Shown: positions 25,224 through 33,952 of the stretch, piece after piece
Position numbering within the stretch: the first letter of the stretch is position 1
Layout of the letters: every line of letters starts with the position of its first letter
Source of the DNA: Gammaproteobacteria bacterium LSUCC0112
GTDB taxonomy: Bacteria > Pseudomonadota > Gammaproteobacteria > Pseudomonadales > Pseudohongiellaceae
Length of the DNA: 64,000 nt
Reading direction: 5' to 3'
Assembly (NCBI GenBank): GCA_004535785.1
Contig: SPIB01000001.1
Span: forward strand, 1,324,174-1,388,173
The notes under the pieces: generated by a model
The model's database searches: none
What the model was told of the DNA's origin: nothing
What the model saw: the letters and a program-made list of their open reading frames with translations, nothing else
Made by a program: the position numbers and the translations under genes

Positions 25224-26111
25224 ATGCGCATATCAAGTTTTGGAACCGTGTTTAAAAAATTTTCTGAATGGTTGTATCAGCGATTGTTATTGCAGAGTTT
25301 GATGTGTGTTTTGCTGGCGGGATGTGTCGCAACACCTAATCTCGAAGTACCGGCGTTGATGCAATCATTTTTTGATCCGGGACCCGTCACGGACATTGTT
25401 GAAAGCCGTGGTGGACTGCATTGTCGGATATTCCACCCGCGTGCCTGGCTGGTGCCCGATTCTGAATCAGCCACCCGACGGCAGTACCCATTAGTGATCT
25501 GGGGGAATGGCACTTACGCGAGCCCGGCCTCTTACAGAAATCTTCTGGAGCACTGGGCCAGTCACGGCATGATCGTGGTGGCGGCCATGACGCCAAACGC
25601 AGGTCGTGGCATTGAGATGCGCAATTGCCTCAATGACATGCTTACGCAGCAGGGTGATCCGACAAGCCCGTTTTATCAGCGCATCAACGTGGACCGCATT
25701 GGTGTTGCCGGGCACTCGCAAGGCGGTGGTGGAGCCATTATGCTGGGCAGGGATGAGCGGGTTACAACGGTGGTAGCGATCCAGCCGTATGTGCTGGGAG
25801 AGCGTCACAACCCGCAGGCGGCATCCAATCAAACAGGGCCGATGTTGTTGTTGTCAGGGCAGGAAGATTTTACAGCCAGTGCGGAGTCCAATCAGAAACC
25901 TGTGTTTAACGCTGCCAATGTGCCGGTGTTCTGGGCCAATCTACGAGGCGCGACGCACCTGGCACCAATGAGCACCGGTGGGAGTTTCCGTGGTCCGATG
26001 ACTGCCTGGCTACGCTGGAAATTGCATGACGATACGCAGGCGGCACGTCTGTTTGACGGCGCAGACTGTCTGTTATGTCACGATGAGCGCTGGTTGATTC
26101 AGGCCAGGTAA
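25224..26111 (+). CDS. Lipoprotein alpha/beta hydrolase, polyesterase/cutinase-like
   Basis: A 295-residue protein. A lipoprotein signal with lipobox LLAGC follows a basic start. The hydrolase domain reads YPLVIWGNGTYASPASYRNL, LLEHWASHGMIVVAAMTPNA and the nucleophile elbow GHSQGGGGAI. The probable acid is Asp in LSGQEDFTASAES, and the histidine is in GATHLAPMSTGG. The C-terminal CLLCHDERW gives two closely spaced cysteines, as in the terminal disulfide of some PETase-like enzymes. Elbow and order match bacterial cutinases and dienelactone-hydrolase-like esterases. It would be an envelope-bound esterase; the polymer or ester it uses is unknown. Its stop codon abuts that of the convergent lpoP gene with no gap. 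Confidence 0.78.
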   Translation: MRISSFGTVFKKFSEWLYQRLLLQSLMCVLLAGCVATPNLEVPALMQSFFDPGPVTDIVESRGGLHCRIFHPRAWLVPDSESATRRQYPLVIWGNGTYASPASYRNLLEHWASHGMIVVAAMTPNAGRGIEMRNCLNDMLTQQGDPTSPFYQRINVDRIGVAGHSQGGGGAIMLGRDERVTTVVAIQPYVLGERHNPQAASNQTGPMLLLSGQEDFTASAESNQKPVFNAANVPVFWANLRGATHLAPMSTGGSFRGPMTAWLRWKLHDDTQAARLFDGADCLLCHDERWLIQAR

Positions 26112-26648
26112 TCAGCGTTGGTCAATTTGCCCCAACAAGGCGTTGATGTCGCGGCTCAGATCGCGGTCGTTGCCGGCAAAACTCAATGCCCGACGCGCGA
26201 ACCCTTCAGCCTCGTCATAACGTTGTTGTTGATAGCGGATGCTGGCCAGTCGATACCACAGGTAGGCATCGCGTGGGCTAATCCGCAAGGCACGCTCGCT
26301 GACGGCCGCCGCGCGTTCGAAGTCACCCTCTGCCATCGCCTGATCAACCGATGCCAGCAGCGTTGAAGCGGGCGTGCCTGGCGGTGCTGCGCGGTCCCGG
26401 GGTGTTTCAGGTGCGGGTTCAGGCGGTGGCGGCGTGTCTGCTGTTGCAGGGATGTCGACTCGCTGGGGTGGTACCTGAACCGGATAGGATCTTGCCGGTT
26501 CTTGTGCTGACGCAGCGGGGTCGGTTTGGCCACGCACCGTCGCTGGTTCGCTGGTCGACACGGGCGCGCCAGTTCGAGTTGCGCCGCCGGAGCTGGCGCA
26601 GGCACTGATCAGGCAAATAGAGAACAGCAGGCTGATGCGAGTAATCAT
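26112..26648 (-). CDS. lpoP: LpoP-like outer-membrane lipoprotein, likely activator of PBP1B
   Basis: A 178-residue lipoprotein: signal with lipobox ISAC, a long proline-rich disordered linker (about residues 25-95), and a C-terminal TPR unit (ERAAAVSERALRISPRDAYL, WYRLASIRYQQQRYDEAEGF). In Pseudomonas aeruginosa a TPR lipoprotein, LpoP, is encoded next to the PBP1B gene and stimulates it across the periplasm. Here the gene follows mrcB with an ATGA overlap (26645-26648), the same arrangement. The role is inferred from lipobox, linker, TPR and position; sequence identity could not be measured. Confidence 0.75.
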   Translation of the reverse strand: MITRISLLFSICLISACASSGGATRTGAPVSTSEPATVRGQTDPAASAQEPARSYPVQVPPQRVDIPATADTPPPPEPAPETPRDRAAPPGTPASTLLASVDQAMAEGDFERAAAVSERALRISPRDAYLWYRLASIRYQQQRYDEAEGFARRALSFAGNDRDLSRDINALLGQIDQR

Positions 26649-28996
26649 GGGCGAATGTTCCGGACTCGGTCAATCAAACGGTCAAGCAGTGAGTCGTTAT
26701 TGTCACAGCTGGTGGCAGGGTCAGGCAATTGCCCTTCTCGAAAAGGCAGCATGATGGTATCACTGCAATCGCGACTGTTCCCGTTACGGATTGCCTGCTG
26801 TGCAACACGTTGGAATACCACATCGGCAGGTGTGAAGGATTGGCGCGGTTGTATTTCCAATTTGCTCATGATGTCTGTCCAGACGCGCAGCGCCCCGGAG
26901 GACCCAGTCAGTCCGGTCTCGCGGTTGTCATCATGCCCCAGCCATACAACCCCGGCCAGATCGCTGCCATATCCGGCGAACCAGCTGTCACGCAAATCGT
27001 TGGTGGTGCCGGTTTTGCCGGCAAGCGGCAGATTTCTATCCAGTCGCGTGGCCATATTGCGAGCTGTGCCGCGTTCAAACACACCTTGCATCGCCCATTC
27101 CAACAGGTACATCGAGGTCGGATCAGCAACTTGCTCGGTTTCGATTCCATATCGCGCCAAACGTTCGCCGGTGCCGGTGGTGACCGCTTCGACAGCACGC
27201 AACGGTGATCGGAAACCGTTACTGGCCAGCGTCTGATACATCTGCGCAACGTCCAGAGGGCTCATATTCACCGCGCCGAGTAAAACCGATGGATAGGGCG
27301 GAGGATTGCTGGTAAGTCCCAACTCGCGGAGCGTGTTGACAACATCGGGCACGCCAATTTGCATGCCGATATCCACGGTGGCCAGATTCAATGAGCGCTG
27401 TAAAGCATCATAAAGATAGACATCACCATACATCTGATTGTCGTAGTTGCGCGGCGACCAGGTATTGTCACCGTCGAGCTCAATGGTCACCGGGGCATCA
27501 CTGAGTACGCTGGCAAGGCTGTAATTACCCGATTCCAGTGCGGCCAGCATCACCGCAGGCTTGACCAGCGAGCCAACAGGCCGTACCGCCCGCAGGGCGC
27601 GATTAAAGCCGGTATAACCTGGACGTCGGCTGCCAGCCACAGCACGAATATCCCCGGTACTGGCATCGGTGATGACCATGGCTGCTTCTAACGGCGCGCC
27701 AGCCGCCTGGCCGGGTGCGGGAGGGACTTCGACGGCAGCGACAGCATCATTCAGTGCGGCTTCCATCGTGTTCTGCACACGAAGATCCAGCGTGGTGAAA
27801 ATGCGCAGGCCCTCGGTTTGCAAGGCATCGGCATCATAGTCCCGTGACAGGTCTTCACGTACCAGATCCATAAATGCCGGGTAACCGCTGCCACGTTGCG
27901 TGGGTCTGGCCGAGACACTGAGTTCTTGTGCCTGAGCCTGCTCCATCTGTTGCTGGCTGATAAACCCCTGATTCATCATTTGTGCCAGCACAACATTGCG
28001 TCGGTCAGTGGCACGCTGTGGATTGCGTCCGGGGTGGTAATAAGACGCCCCCCGCGGCAAACCCGCCAGCAAAGCCAATTCGTCCAGATCCAGTTCATCC
28101 AGCGGTCGTCCGAAATAGTGCTCGGCAGCCAGTGCAAAGCCATGAATCGCGCGATTGCCATCCTGCCCCAGGAAAATTTCGTTCATGTAGGCGCCCAGAA
28201 TTTCCTCTTTACTGAAGTGCAGTTCAAGCGCCAGTGCCATCAAGGCTTCTTCGATTTTGCGGCGTAGTGTTTGTTCTTCGGTCAGATAAAGATTTTTGAT
28301 CAGTTGCTGAGTCAACGTGCTGCCGCCCTGCACGATGCCACCGGCGCGCAGATTGGTTACAAATGCCCGGGCAATACCAATCGGATCAACACCAAAATGG
28401 TTGTAAAAGCGGTGATCTTCAACGGCAATCACTGCGTTGACGAGGTCGGTTGGGACATCGCTGAGCGCCAGCGGCAAGCGATCTTCGCCGGTATCCGGGT
28501 TGATCTGAGCAATTTCAACCGGTTCGAGCCGGGCCAGCGCAATCTCGCCGGTTGCCTGATTGCCACGCAATGCGTTGACGCGGCGGCCAAGGAAATCAAC
28601 ATCGACATAGATGCTGGGTTCATCACCATCCCAGAAACTGAAACCCCGTGTCCACAGACTGACGCGTGAGCCGTTGGCAGTATATTCGCCCGGGCCTGCC
28701 ACTTGGCTGCTCTCGCGATAACCCAATCTCCGCAAGGTGTCTGTCAGTTCTGCTGCCGACAGGTGTGCCCCGGCATACAGCTCAACCGGGCGTGCGTACA
28801 GCCGTGCGGGCAATGCCCACTGCAGGGCGCTGAAGTCTCGCCTGATTTTGTAATCTATCCAGACGCACCAGATGGCAATAGCCGCCACCAGAACGACGAT
28901 CAAGCGGCGGATCAGCCACCACATTTTGCTGGGCGATTTTTTGCGCCGCGGTGCTGCGGGCTTTCGGGTGCGTTTTGTCGATCTTGAAGTAGTCAT
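26645..28996 (-). CDS. mrcB: Penicillin-binding protein 1B (bifunctional glycosyltransferase/transpeptidase)
   Basis: A 783-residue class A PBP that polymerises and cross-links peptidoglycan. A short basic cytoplasmic tail and one membrane anchor (about 28-48) are followed by the UB2H-like region (RLYARPVELYAG). The glycosyltransferase domain carries the catalytic Glu in VIAVEDHRFYNHFG, then QGGSTLTQQLIKNLYL and RKIEEALMALALE. The transpeptidase domain has the active-site motifs SLVK (VRPVGSLVKP), SLN (QRSLNLATV) and KTGT (LAGKTGTTNDLRDSW). Length and domain order agree with MrcB. It is followed by an overlapping lpoP gene. A copy of the dispersed hairpin lies 42 bases before its start. Confidence 0.93.
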   Translation of the reverse strand: MTTSRSTKRTRKPAAPRRKKSPSKMWWLIRRLIVVLVAAIAIWCVWIDYKIRRDFSALQWALPARLYARPVELYAGAHLSAAELTDTLRRLGYRESSQVAGPGEYTANGSRVSLWTRGFSFWDGDEPSIYVDVDFLGRRVNALRGNQATGEIALARLEPVEIAQINPDTGEDRLPLALSDVPTDLVNAVIAVEDHRFYNHFGVDPIGIARAFVTNLRAGGIVQGGSTLTQQLIKNLYLTEEQTLRRKIEEALMALALELHFSKEEILGAYMNEIFLGQDGNRAIHGFALAAEHYFGRPLDELDLDELALLAGLPRGASYYHPGRNPQRATDRRNVVLAQMMNQGFISQQQMEQAQAQELSVSARPTQRGSGYPAFMDLVREDLSRDYDADALQTEGLRIFTTLDLRVQNTMEAALNDAVAAVEVPPAPGQAAGAPLEAAMVITDASTGDIRAVAGSRRPGYTGFNRALRAVRPVGSLVKPAVMLAALESGNYSLASVLSDAPVTIELDGDNTWSPRNYDNQMYGDVYLYDALQRSLNLATVDIGMQIGVPDVVNTLRELGLTSNPPPYPSVLLGAVNMSPLDVAQMYQTLASNGFRSPLRAVEAVTTGTGERLARYGIETEQVADPTSMYLLEWAMQGVFERGTARNMATRLDRNLPLAGKTGTTNDLRDSWFAGYGSDLAGVVWLGHDDNRETGLTGSSGALRVWTDIMSKLEIQPRQSFTPADVVFQRVAQQAIRNGNSRDCSDTIMLPFREGQLPDPATSCDNNDSLLDRLIDRVRNIRP

Positions 28997-29037
28997 GGGG
29001 AGCTATTATGGAAGATAACTCGGATAACTGGTAGTTC

Positions 29038-29074
29038 GGGGTCGGAGGGATCAAAAAATGATCCCTCCGACCCC
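29038..29074. repeat. Dispersed hairpin repeat, copy 2
   Basis: GGGGTCGGAGGGATCA (29038-29053) pairs exactly with 29059-29074 across a five-A loop. It lies between the divergent genes mrcB and the M17 aminopeptidase gene. The core is identical to the copy at 23028 and differs by one base per arm from that at 32775. Confidence 0.85.
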
Positions 29075-29139
29075 ATTTTGAGTATCATCTGCGACGTAGA
29101 TATTTTCAGCCCATTTTTCAGAACTCAAGGACAACAAAC

Positions 29140-30681
29140 ATGCGAACCTTAAAACTTGCCTGTATGTTTTTTTGCGCACTGCTGATAGCGGGTACGGCCA
29201 ATGCGCAGTATCTCCAAACGTCAACCCGTTTTGCTGCGCAGTCAGCAGCGCAGGCAGATACGCTGGTCGTGTTGGTGCCAGCTGACGCGACAGTGGCATT
29301 GGACGGATGGTCACAAGCAACCCGCGATCAGGTGGCACGCGCCATGCATGCTGCAGGGTTTACCGGTGCAGCCGGCCAACAGGAATTGTTGCTGGCGCCG
29401 ATTGAGTTGCCGGCAGATCGGCTGGTATTGATGGGTGTCGGGCAAACCGCCGAGCTTCCACGTCATCGAGCTGAAACCATGGGCGCCGCTTTGTCAGTAC
29501 TGATCAATGACAGCACCGCGAACATAATAGAGGTCAATACGCAGCTGATTGCTGATACCGGCGAAGCCGCTCGAATAGCGGCGGAAATTGCTCACGGCAT
29601 AGATCTGCGCAATTACCGTTTTGATCGCTACAAAAGTGCACCCGAACCACGTCCGGCTCAGTCGTATCATTGGCAAGTCGCTGCGGTGTCAGATGCTCAG
29701 CAGGCCTATGACCTGTTGTCAGCTATGGCACAGGGTGTTTTTACAGCCCGCGAGTTGACCAACCTGCCAGGGGGCGATGGTTTTCCGGCGGCGTTTGCTG
29801 AATACGCGCTACAACAGCTTGCGCCGCTGGGTGTTGACGTTACGATTTTGAATCCTGAGCAGGTGCTTGAGCTGGGTATGGGGTCGCTTTATGGCGTTAG
29901 TCAGGGCAGTCAGCACAAAGCACATCTGTTGGTCGCACATTGGAAAGGCAGCGATGATCCGGTGATCGCATTGGTCGGCAAAGGCAATACCTTTGACACA
30001 GGCGGTTACAACATCAAAACAGACTCTGCTTCCATTTTGCAGATGCAGAGTGATAAAGCCGGCGGCGCAGCGGTGGTCGGTGCAGTCAAAGCGCTGGCCG
30101 GTCAACGGGCTGCAGTTAATGTTGTGGCCGTTGTGCCGTTGTCCCAAAATGCAATTTCCGGGGAAGCTCTGCTGCCCGGTGATGTTGTCACCGCTGGCAA
30201 TGGCAAAACCATCGAAGTCGCCAGCACGGATGCCGAGGGGCGTTTGATTCTGGCAGACGGGATCTGGTATGCCCGACACCATTTTAATCCGCGCGTCATT
30301 GCTGACATTGCCACACTGACCGGTGCCAAAAATACCGCGTTGGGCACGGCCTATTCAGCGATTTTTACCAATGAGCCGGAAATCCGTGACTCCTTGACGC
30401 TGGCGGGCGAGCTCACCCAAGAGCTCGTTTGGCCGCTGCCCCTCGACAATTACAGTGGCATCATTGATAGCCGGATTGCCGATATGCGCAACTCAGGAAC
30501 CCCGGGTGCACAGGCGGGCGCGATTTTCCTGCAACAGTTTGCAGAGGAGACGCCCTGGGTGCATATTGACATGGCCAGTGAAGCGTTGACGGCCACTGCC
30601 AGCGGTATCAATCCGGCCGGCGCCACCGGGCATGGTGTTCGATTGTTGGCCGAGTGGGTAAAACTTTTTTCTGATCAGTAA
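29140..30681 (+). CDS. Exported M17 leucyl aminopeptidase
   Basis: A 513-residue zinc aminopeptidase. Unlike cytosolic PepA it has a signal peptide (residues 1-23, ending GTANAQ). The catalytic domain carries VGKGNTFDTGGYNIK with Lys281 and Asp286, MQSDKAGGAAV, and the family signature as STDAEGRL where PepA has NTDAEGRL. The N-terminal macro-like domain (ADTLVVLVPADATVAL, RLVLMGVGQ) is retained. It likely acts in the periplasm on short peptides, in line with the other exported peptidases near 35-38 kb. It is transcribed toward aspA, which starts 39 bases later. Confidence 0.87.
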   Translation: MRTLKLACMFFCALLIAGTANAQYLQTSTRFAAQSAAQADTLVVLVPADATVALDGWSQATRDQVARAMHAAGFTGAAGQQELLLAPIELPADRLVLMGVGQTAELPRHRAETMGAALSVLINDSTANIIEVNTQLIADTGEAARIAAEIAHGIDLRNYRFDRYKSAPEPRPAQSYHWQVAAVSDAQQAYDLLSAMAQGVFTARELTNLPGGDGFPAAFAEYALQQLAPLGVDVTILNPEQVLELGMGSLYGVSQGSQHKAHLLVAHWKGSDDPVIALVGKGNTFDTGGYNIKTDSASILQMQSDKAGGAAVVGAVKALAGQRAAVNVVAVVPLSQNAISGEALLPGDVVTAGNGKTIEVASTDAEGRLILADGIWYARHHFNPRVIADIATLTGAKNTALGTAYSAIFTNEPEIRDSLTLAGELTQELVWPLPLDNYSGIIDSRIADMRNSGTPGAQAGAIFLQQFAEETPWVHIDMASEALTATASGINPAGATGHGVRLLAEWVKLFSDQ

Positions 30682-30719
30682 ACCAGATTGTCAAATCAAG
30701 ACCATTACAGGATACATGC

Positions 30720-32162
30720 ATGATGATTCCAATCCCGCGCCAGGATGACGTAGTCAAAGGACCGCACCGTTTTGAAAAGGATTTACTTGGGCAGCTGGCC
30801 GTGCCCGCTGATGCATATTATGGCGTTCAGACCCAGCGAGCGCTGGAGAACTTCATATTGTCAGGGGTGCCATTGGCCCACTTCCCCAAATTGATTGTTG
30901 GTCTGGCCATGGTGAAAAAAGCTGCGGCGTTTGCCAATCACGATATCGGTGAGCTTGAAGGCGTGAAGTTTGATGCCATTTGTGTGGCCTGCGATCGCAT
31001 CATTAATGGCGAGTTTCACGACCAGTTTGTGGTGGACATGATTCAGGGAGGCGCAGGCACCTCGACTAACATGAATGCCAATGAAGTGATTGCCAATGTG
31101 GCCCTTGAGCACCTCGGTTATGGCAAAGGTGAGTACAGCAAGCTGCATCCTAACAATGATGTCAATATGTCGCAGTCAACTAACGATGCCTATCCCACGG
31201 CGATCCGGGTTGGCCTGCAACTTTCCCATGCTGAATTGGTCGATAGTCTGACGCAGTTGCAGCAGGCCTTTGCTGGCAAACGAGACGAGTTCAAATCGAT
31301 CATTAAAATGGGTCGTACACAGTTGCAGGATGCTGTGCCGATGACTCTGGGTCAGGAGTTTGGTGCTTTTGCGACCACACTTGGCGAGGATGTTGAGCGT
31401 ATCGCAGGTATGTATGACCTGCTGCGCGAAGTCAATCTGGGCGGAACCGCCATCGGCACCGGATTAAATGCTGACCCGCGATACGCGGTGTTGGCAGTCA
31501 ATCACCTGGCGCGGATATGTGGTCATCCCATGCGCTTGGCGCCGGATCTGATTGAGGCAACCTCGGACATGGGCGCTTTTGTACTGTTTTCGGGAATGAC
31601 CAAGCGACTGGCAGTCAAACTGTCCAAAATCTGTAATGACCTACGCTTGTTGTCCAGTGGGCCGCGTACCGGATTATTTGAGATCAACCTGCCGCCACAG
31701 CAGCCCGGATCATCGATTATGCCGGGCAAAGTGAACCCGGTTATTCCGGAGGCTGTGAATCAGGTGGCCTATCAGGTAATCGGTAACGATCTGGCGATCA
31801 CCATGGCCGCCGAGGCCGGCCAGTTGCAGTTGAATGTGATGGAGCCCTTGATTGCTTACAAGATTCTTGAGTCCATGCGTTTGTTGCGTCGTGCCATGGA
31901 TATGCTGCGCGAGCGATGTATTGTGGGTATCACCGCCAATGAGGACCGTTGCAGGGAGTTGGTGAACAATTCAATTGGCTTGATTACAGCGCTTAACCCG
32001 TATATCGGGTATGACAATGCCACCCGCATCGCTGGCATTGCACTGCAAACCGGCCGTGGTGTCCTTGAATTGGTCAAAGAAGAGGGGTTGATCGAAGAAT
32101 CGTTGCTGATCGAAATTCTGACGCCCGAAAACATGGTGAACCCACGACCTTCGCGCCGGTAG
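30720..32162 (+). CDS. aspA: Aspartate ammonia-lyase
   Basis: A 480-residue enzyme of the fumarase/aspartase superfamily that converts L-aspartate to fumarate and ammonia. Motifs are YYGVQTQRALENF, GGAGTSTNMNANEVIANVAL, HPNNDVNMSQSTNDAYPTAI, GRTQLQDAVPMTLGQEF and the signature loop GSSIMPGKVNP (about residue 330) holding the catalytic serine. GTSTNMN plus QSTNDAYPTAIR fits aspartase better than class II fumarase (which has HPNDHVN). ATG 30720 has ACAGGA upstream. Following an exported aminopeptidase, it fits amino-acid use as carbon and nitrogen source. Confidence 0.88.
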   Translation: MMIPIPRQDDVVKGPHRFEKDLLGQLAVPADAYYGVQTQRALENFILSGVPLAHFPKLIVGLAMVKKAAAFANHDIGELEGVKFDAICVACDRIINGEFHDQFVVDMIQGGAGTSTNMNANEVIANVALEHLGYGKGEYSKLHPNNDVNMSQSTNDAYPTAIRVGLQLSHAELVDSLTQLQQAFAGKRDEFKSIIKMGRTQLQDAVPMTLGQEFGAFATTLGEDVERIAGMYDLLREVNLGGTAIGTGLNADPRYAVLAVNHLARICGHPMRLAPDLIEATSDMGAFVLFSGMTKRLAVKLSKICNDLRLLSSGPRTGLFEINLPPQQPGSSIMPGKVNPVIPEAVNQVAYQVIGNDLAITMAAEAGQLQLNVMEPLIAYKILESMRLLRRAMDMLRERCIVGITANEDRCRELVNNSIGLITALNPYIGYDNATRIAGIALQTGRGVLELVKEEGLIEESLLIEILTPENMVNPRPSRR

Positions 32163-32174
32163 GGTTCGACTTGG

Positions 32175-32717
32175 TCATGCACCAAATACCTGCAGTGGAT
32201 TCAGGGTCACACTATTGTTGTCATCACTCAGTGTGACCTGACAATCCTGAACAATGACTTGCAGTTGCATGGTGCGCTGGGCCAGCAGCGCCAGCGCTTG
32301 CGTCTCTTCGGCAGCCAGATTAAAAATCTTCAGATTTTTCTGACGCTCGAACTGAGCGAGGTTTTGTGTCAGCCAGATATCGGCGGTGCGACCGCCATAA
32401 CTGTAAATACGCACTTCGCCTGAGCGCCCACAGGCTTTGCGGATAAGTCGCTCGTCGGGTGTACCCACGTCGATCCACAGATCAATCACGCCAGTCAGGT
32501 CTTTTTTCCAGATATCGGCTTCCTCATCATTGGTGATACCTTGCCCGAACTCCAGAAATTCCTGCGCGTTCAGTGCAAACGCCAGCAACCGCACCATCAT
32601 GCGCTCATCAGTCTCTGACGGATGGCGTGCCAATGTCAGGTTAAGATCTTCGTAATAGTGACGGTCCATATCTGCAATTTGCAGGGACGCTTTGAATACA
32701 GTCGCTTTGGTGGCCAT
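32175..32717 (-). CDS. yaeQ: YaeQ family protein
   Basis: A 180-residue protein with the YaeQ pattern: ATVFKASLQIADMDRHYYED, LNLTLARHPSETDERMMVRL, LAFALNAQEFLEFGQGITND, EADIWKKDLTGVIDLWIDVG and RIYSYGGRTADIW. YaeQ has a PD-(D/E)XK nuclease-like fold, although no nuclease activity is proven; it is linked to haemolysin suppression in rfaH mutants. It converges on aspA with a 12-base gap. Confidence 0.92.
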   Translation of the reverse strand: MATKATVFKASLQIADMDRHYYEDLNLTLARHPSETDERMMVRLLAFALNAQEFLEFGQGITNDEEADIWKKDLTGVIDLWIDVGTPDERLIRKACGRSGEVRIYSYGGRTADIWLTQNLAQFERQKNLKIFNLAAEETQALALLAQRTMQLQVIVQDCQVTLSDDNNSVTLNPLQVFGA

Positions 32718-32774
32718 GGCGCGCGGTGATCTCTTGATGAGGTGACAATATACATCCGGACGGCGATGATACCT

Positions 32775-32831
32775 TTTTTAGGGTGGGGTCGGAGAGATCA
32801 AATTTTGATCTCTCCGACCCCACCCTAAAAA
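32775..32831. repeat. Dispersed hairpin repeat, copy 3 (perfect 28-bp stem)
   Basis: Bases 32775-32802 pair without mismatch with 32804-32831 around a single-base loop. The core GGGGTCGGAGAGATCA matches copies 1 and 2 except G to A at one place, matched by a compensating change in the other arm. The outer part TTTTTAGGGTG extends the stem and ends in A or T runs, so the element could terminate transcription in both directions. It lies between divergent yaeQ and a sigma-factor gene. Confidence 0.88.
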
Positions 32832-32892
32832 CGCATTTAAACCTTCTGCGGGTTGCCGCCGTCATAATGATCAAACACGGGAACTGTTTGAT

Positions 32893-33429
32893 ATGTCAGC
32901 TGAGATAACACAGGTTATACGATCTGCGCAGAAGGGCGATCGCAAGGCATTTTATGAGATTTATCAGCTGCATATTGCGCGTGTGTATGCTGTGTGCTGG
33001 CGATTGCTGGGTGATGTTCAGAAAGCAGAAGATGCCTGCCAGGAGATATTCATCAAGGTCTGGCAGCGGCTGCCTGAGTTCAAGGGTGACAGTTCTCTGT
33101 CGACATGGCTGCACAGCATCGCAACACGCACCGCGATTGATGTCTGGCGGTTGGACAAACGCCTGCACTTTGTGGAGGCGGAAGAAGTTGAAGCGACTGC
33201 GGACCATGCGCAGTTATTGGACCACAAGGTTGAGGACGCTGAGGCAAGAGATCTGGAGCGAGCCATCCAGCGCTTGCCGGCCCAGGCCAAAGCCGTGTTT
33301 GTGTTGTTTGCCCTCGAGGGTTATCAACACACAGAAATCGCCGCGCTGTTAGGCATTGCAGAAGGTTCCAGCAAGGCTCAGTACCACCGTGCAAGGCAGT
33401 TGTTACGAGGATTTTTAGGTGAAGACTGA
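32893..33429 (+). CDS. ECF-type RNA polymerase sigma factor
   Basis: A 178-residue sigma-70 family factor. Region 2 is in AFYEIYQLHIARVYAVCWRL, LGDVQKAEDACQEIFIKVWQ and LSTWLHSIATRTAIDVWR. Region 4 is in RDLERAIQRLPAQAKAVFVL, FALEGYQHTEIAALLGIAEG and SSKAQYHRARQLLRGFL. It overlaps the next gene by 11 bases, and the third gene overlaps the second, forming a compact sigma / probable anti-sigma / DUF4097 unit. This composition suggests an envelope-stress or surface response. Confidence 0.9.
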   Translation: MSAEITQVIRSAQKGDRKAFYEIYQLHIARVYAVCWRLLGDVQKAEDACQEIFIKVWQRLPEFKGDSSLSTWLHSIATRTAIDVWRLDKRLHFVEAEEVEATADHAQLLDHKVEDAEARDLERAIQRLPAQAKAVFVLFALEGYQHTEIAALLGIAEGSSKAQYHRARQLLRGFLGED

Positions 33430-33952
33430 TACACAACTTGATCAACTCTTGGACCGTTTGCCCCGCGAGATGACGCCGCGACGCGATCTGTGGGCAGATA
33501 TTGAAAGTCAGCTGGGTGACCAGCATTCGCCAGCAGTAGAGACAACAAGGCGTGAGAGACACTTTTTTACCACGAAAAGTTGGGCCGCGGTGTTTGCGCT
33601 GGCCTTGATTGGCGGGCTTTGGTGGAGCGACATGGGGATTGATCCGACAGTCAACCTCGAATCCATGGCTCAAGTCCCGACCGATCAACAGATTGCTGCC
33701 ACCTTCGAAGCAATCAAAGCGCAGCAAATGAGCAACTTTGGACAGATCAGTCCCGAGTTTGGCAACTGGCGATACCAGTTGGCGGTGTGGGATCAGGCCA
33801 TCAGTGAGGTGCAGGGCGCTTTGAATTATTACCCGGAAGAACCTGCTTTGCTGGCGCAGATGCAAGACATTTATCAACAACAAGTCGACTACCTGCAATT
33901 GGTCAGTTCGATCAATACCAACAATTTTATCTGGATGGAGAATGAACCATGA
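33419..33952 (+). CDS. Probable membrane anti-sigma factor
   Basis: A 177-residue protein starting at GTG 33419 inside the sigma gene. A cytoplasmic N-terminus (QLDQLLDRLPREMTPRRDLW) is followed by one membrane segment (about residues 55-70, AVFALALIGGLWW) and a periplasmic helical part (TFEAIKAQQMSNFGQISPEF, YYPEEPALLAQMQDIYQQQV). The position behind a sigma factor and the topology are typical of anti-sigma factors. No zinc-binding HxxxCxxC motif is present. I do not recognise a closer family. Confidence 0.7.
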   Translation: MKTDTQLDQLLDRLPREMTPRRDLWADIESQLGDQHSPAVETTRRERHFFTTKSWAAVFALALIGGLWWSDMGIDPTVNLESMAQVPTDQQIAATFEAIKAQQMSNFGQISPEFGNWRYQLAVWDQAISEVQGALNYYPEEPALLAQMQDIYQQQVDYLQLVSSINTNNFIWMENEP

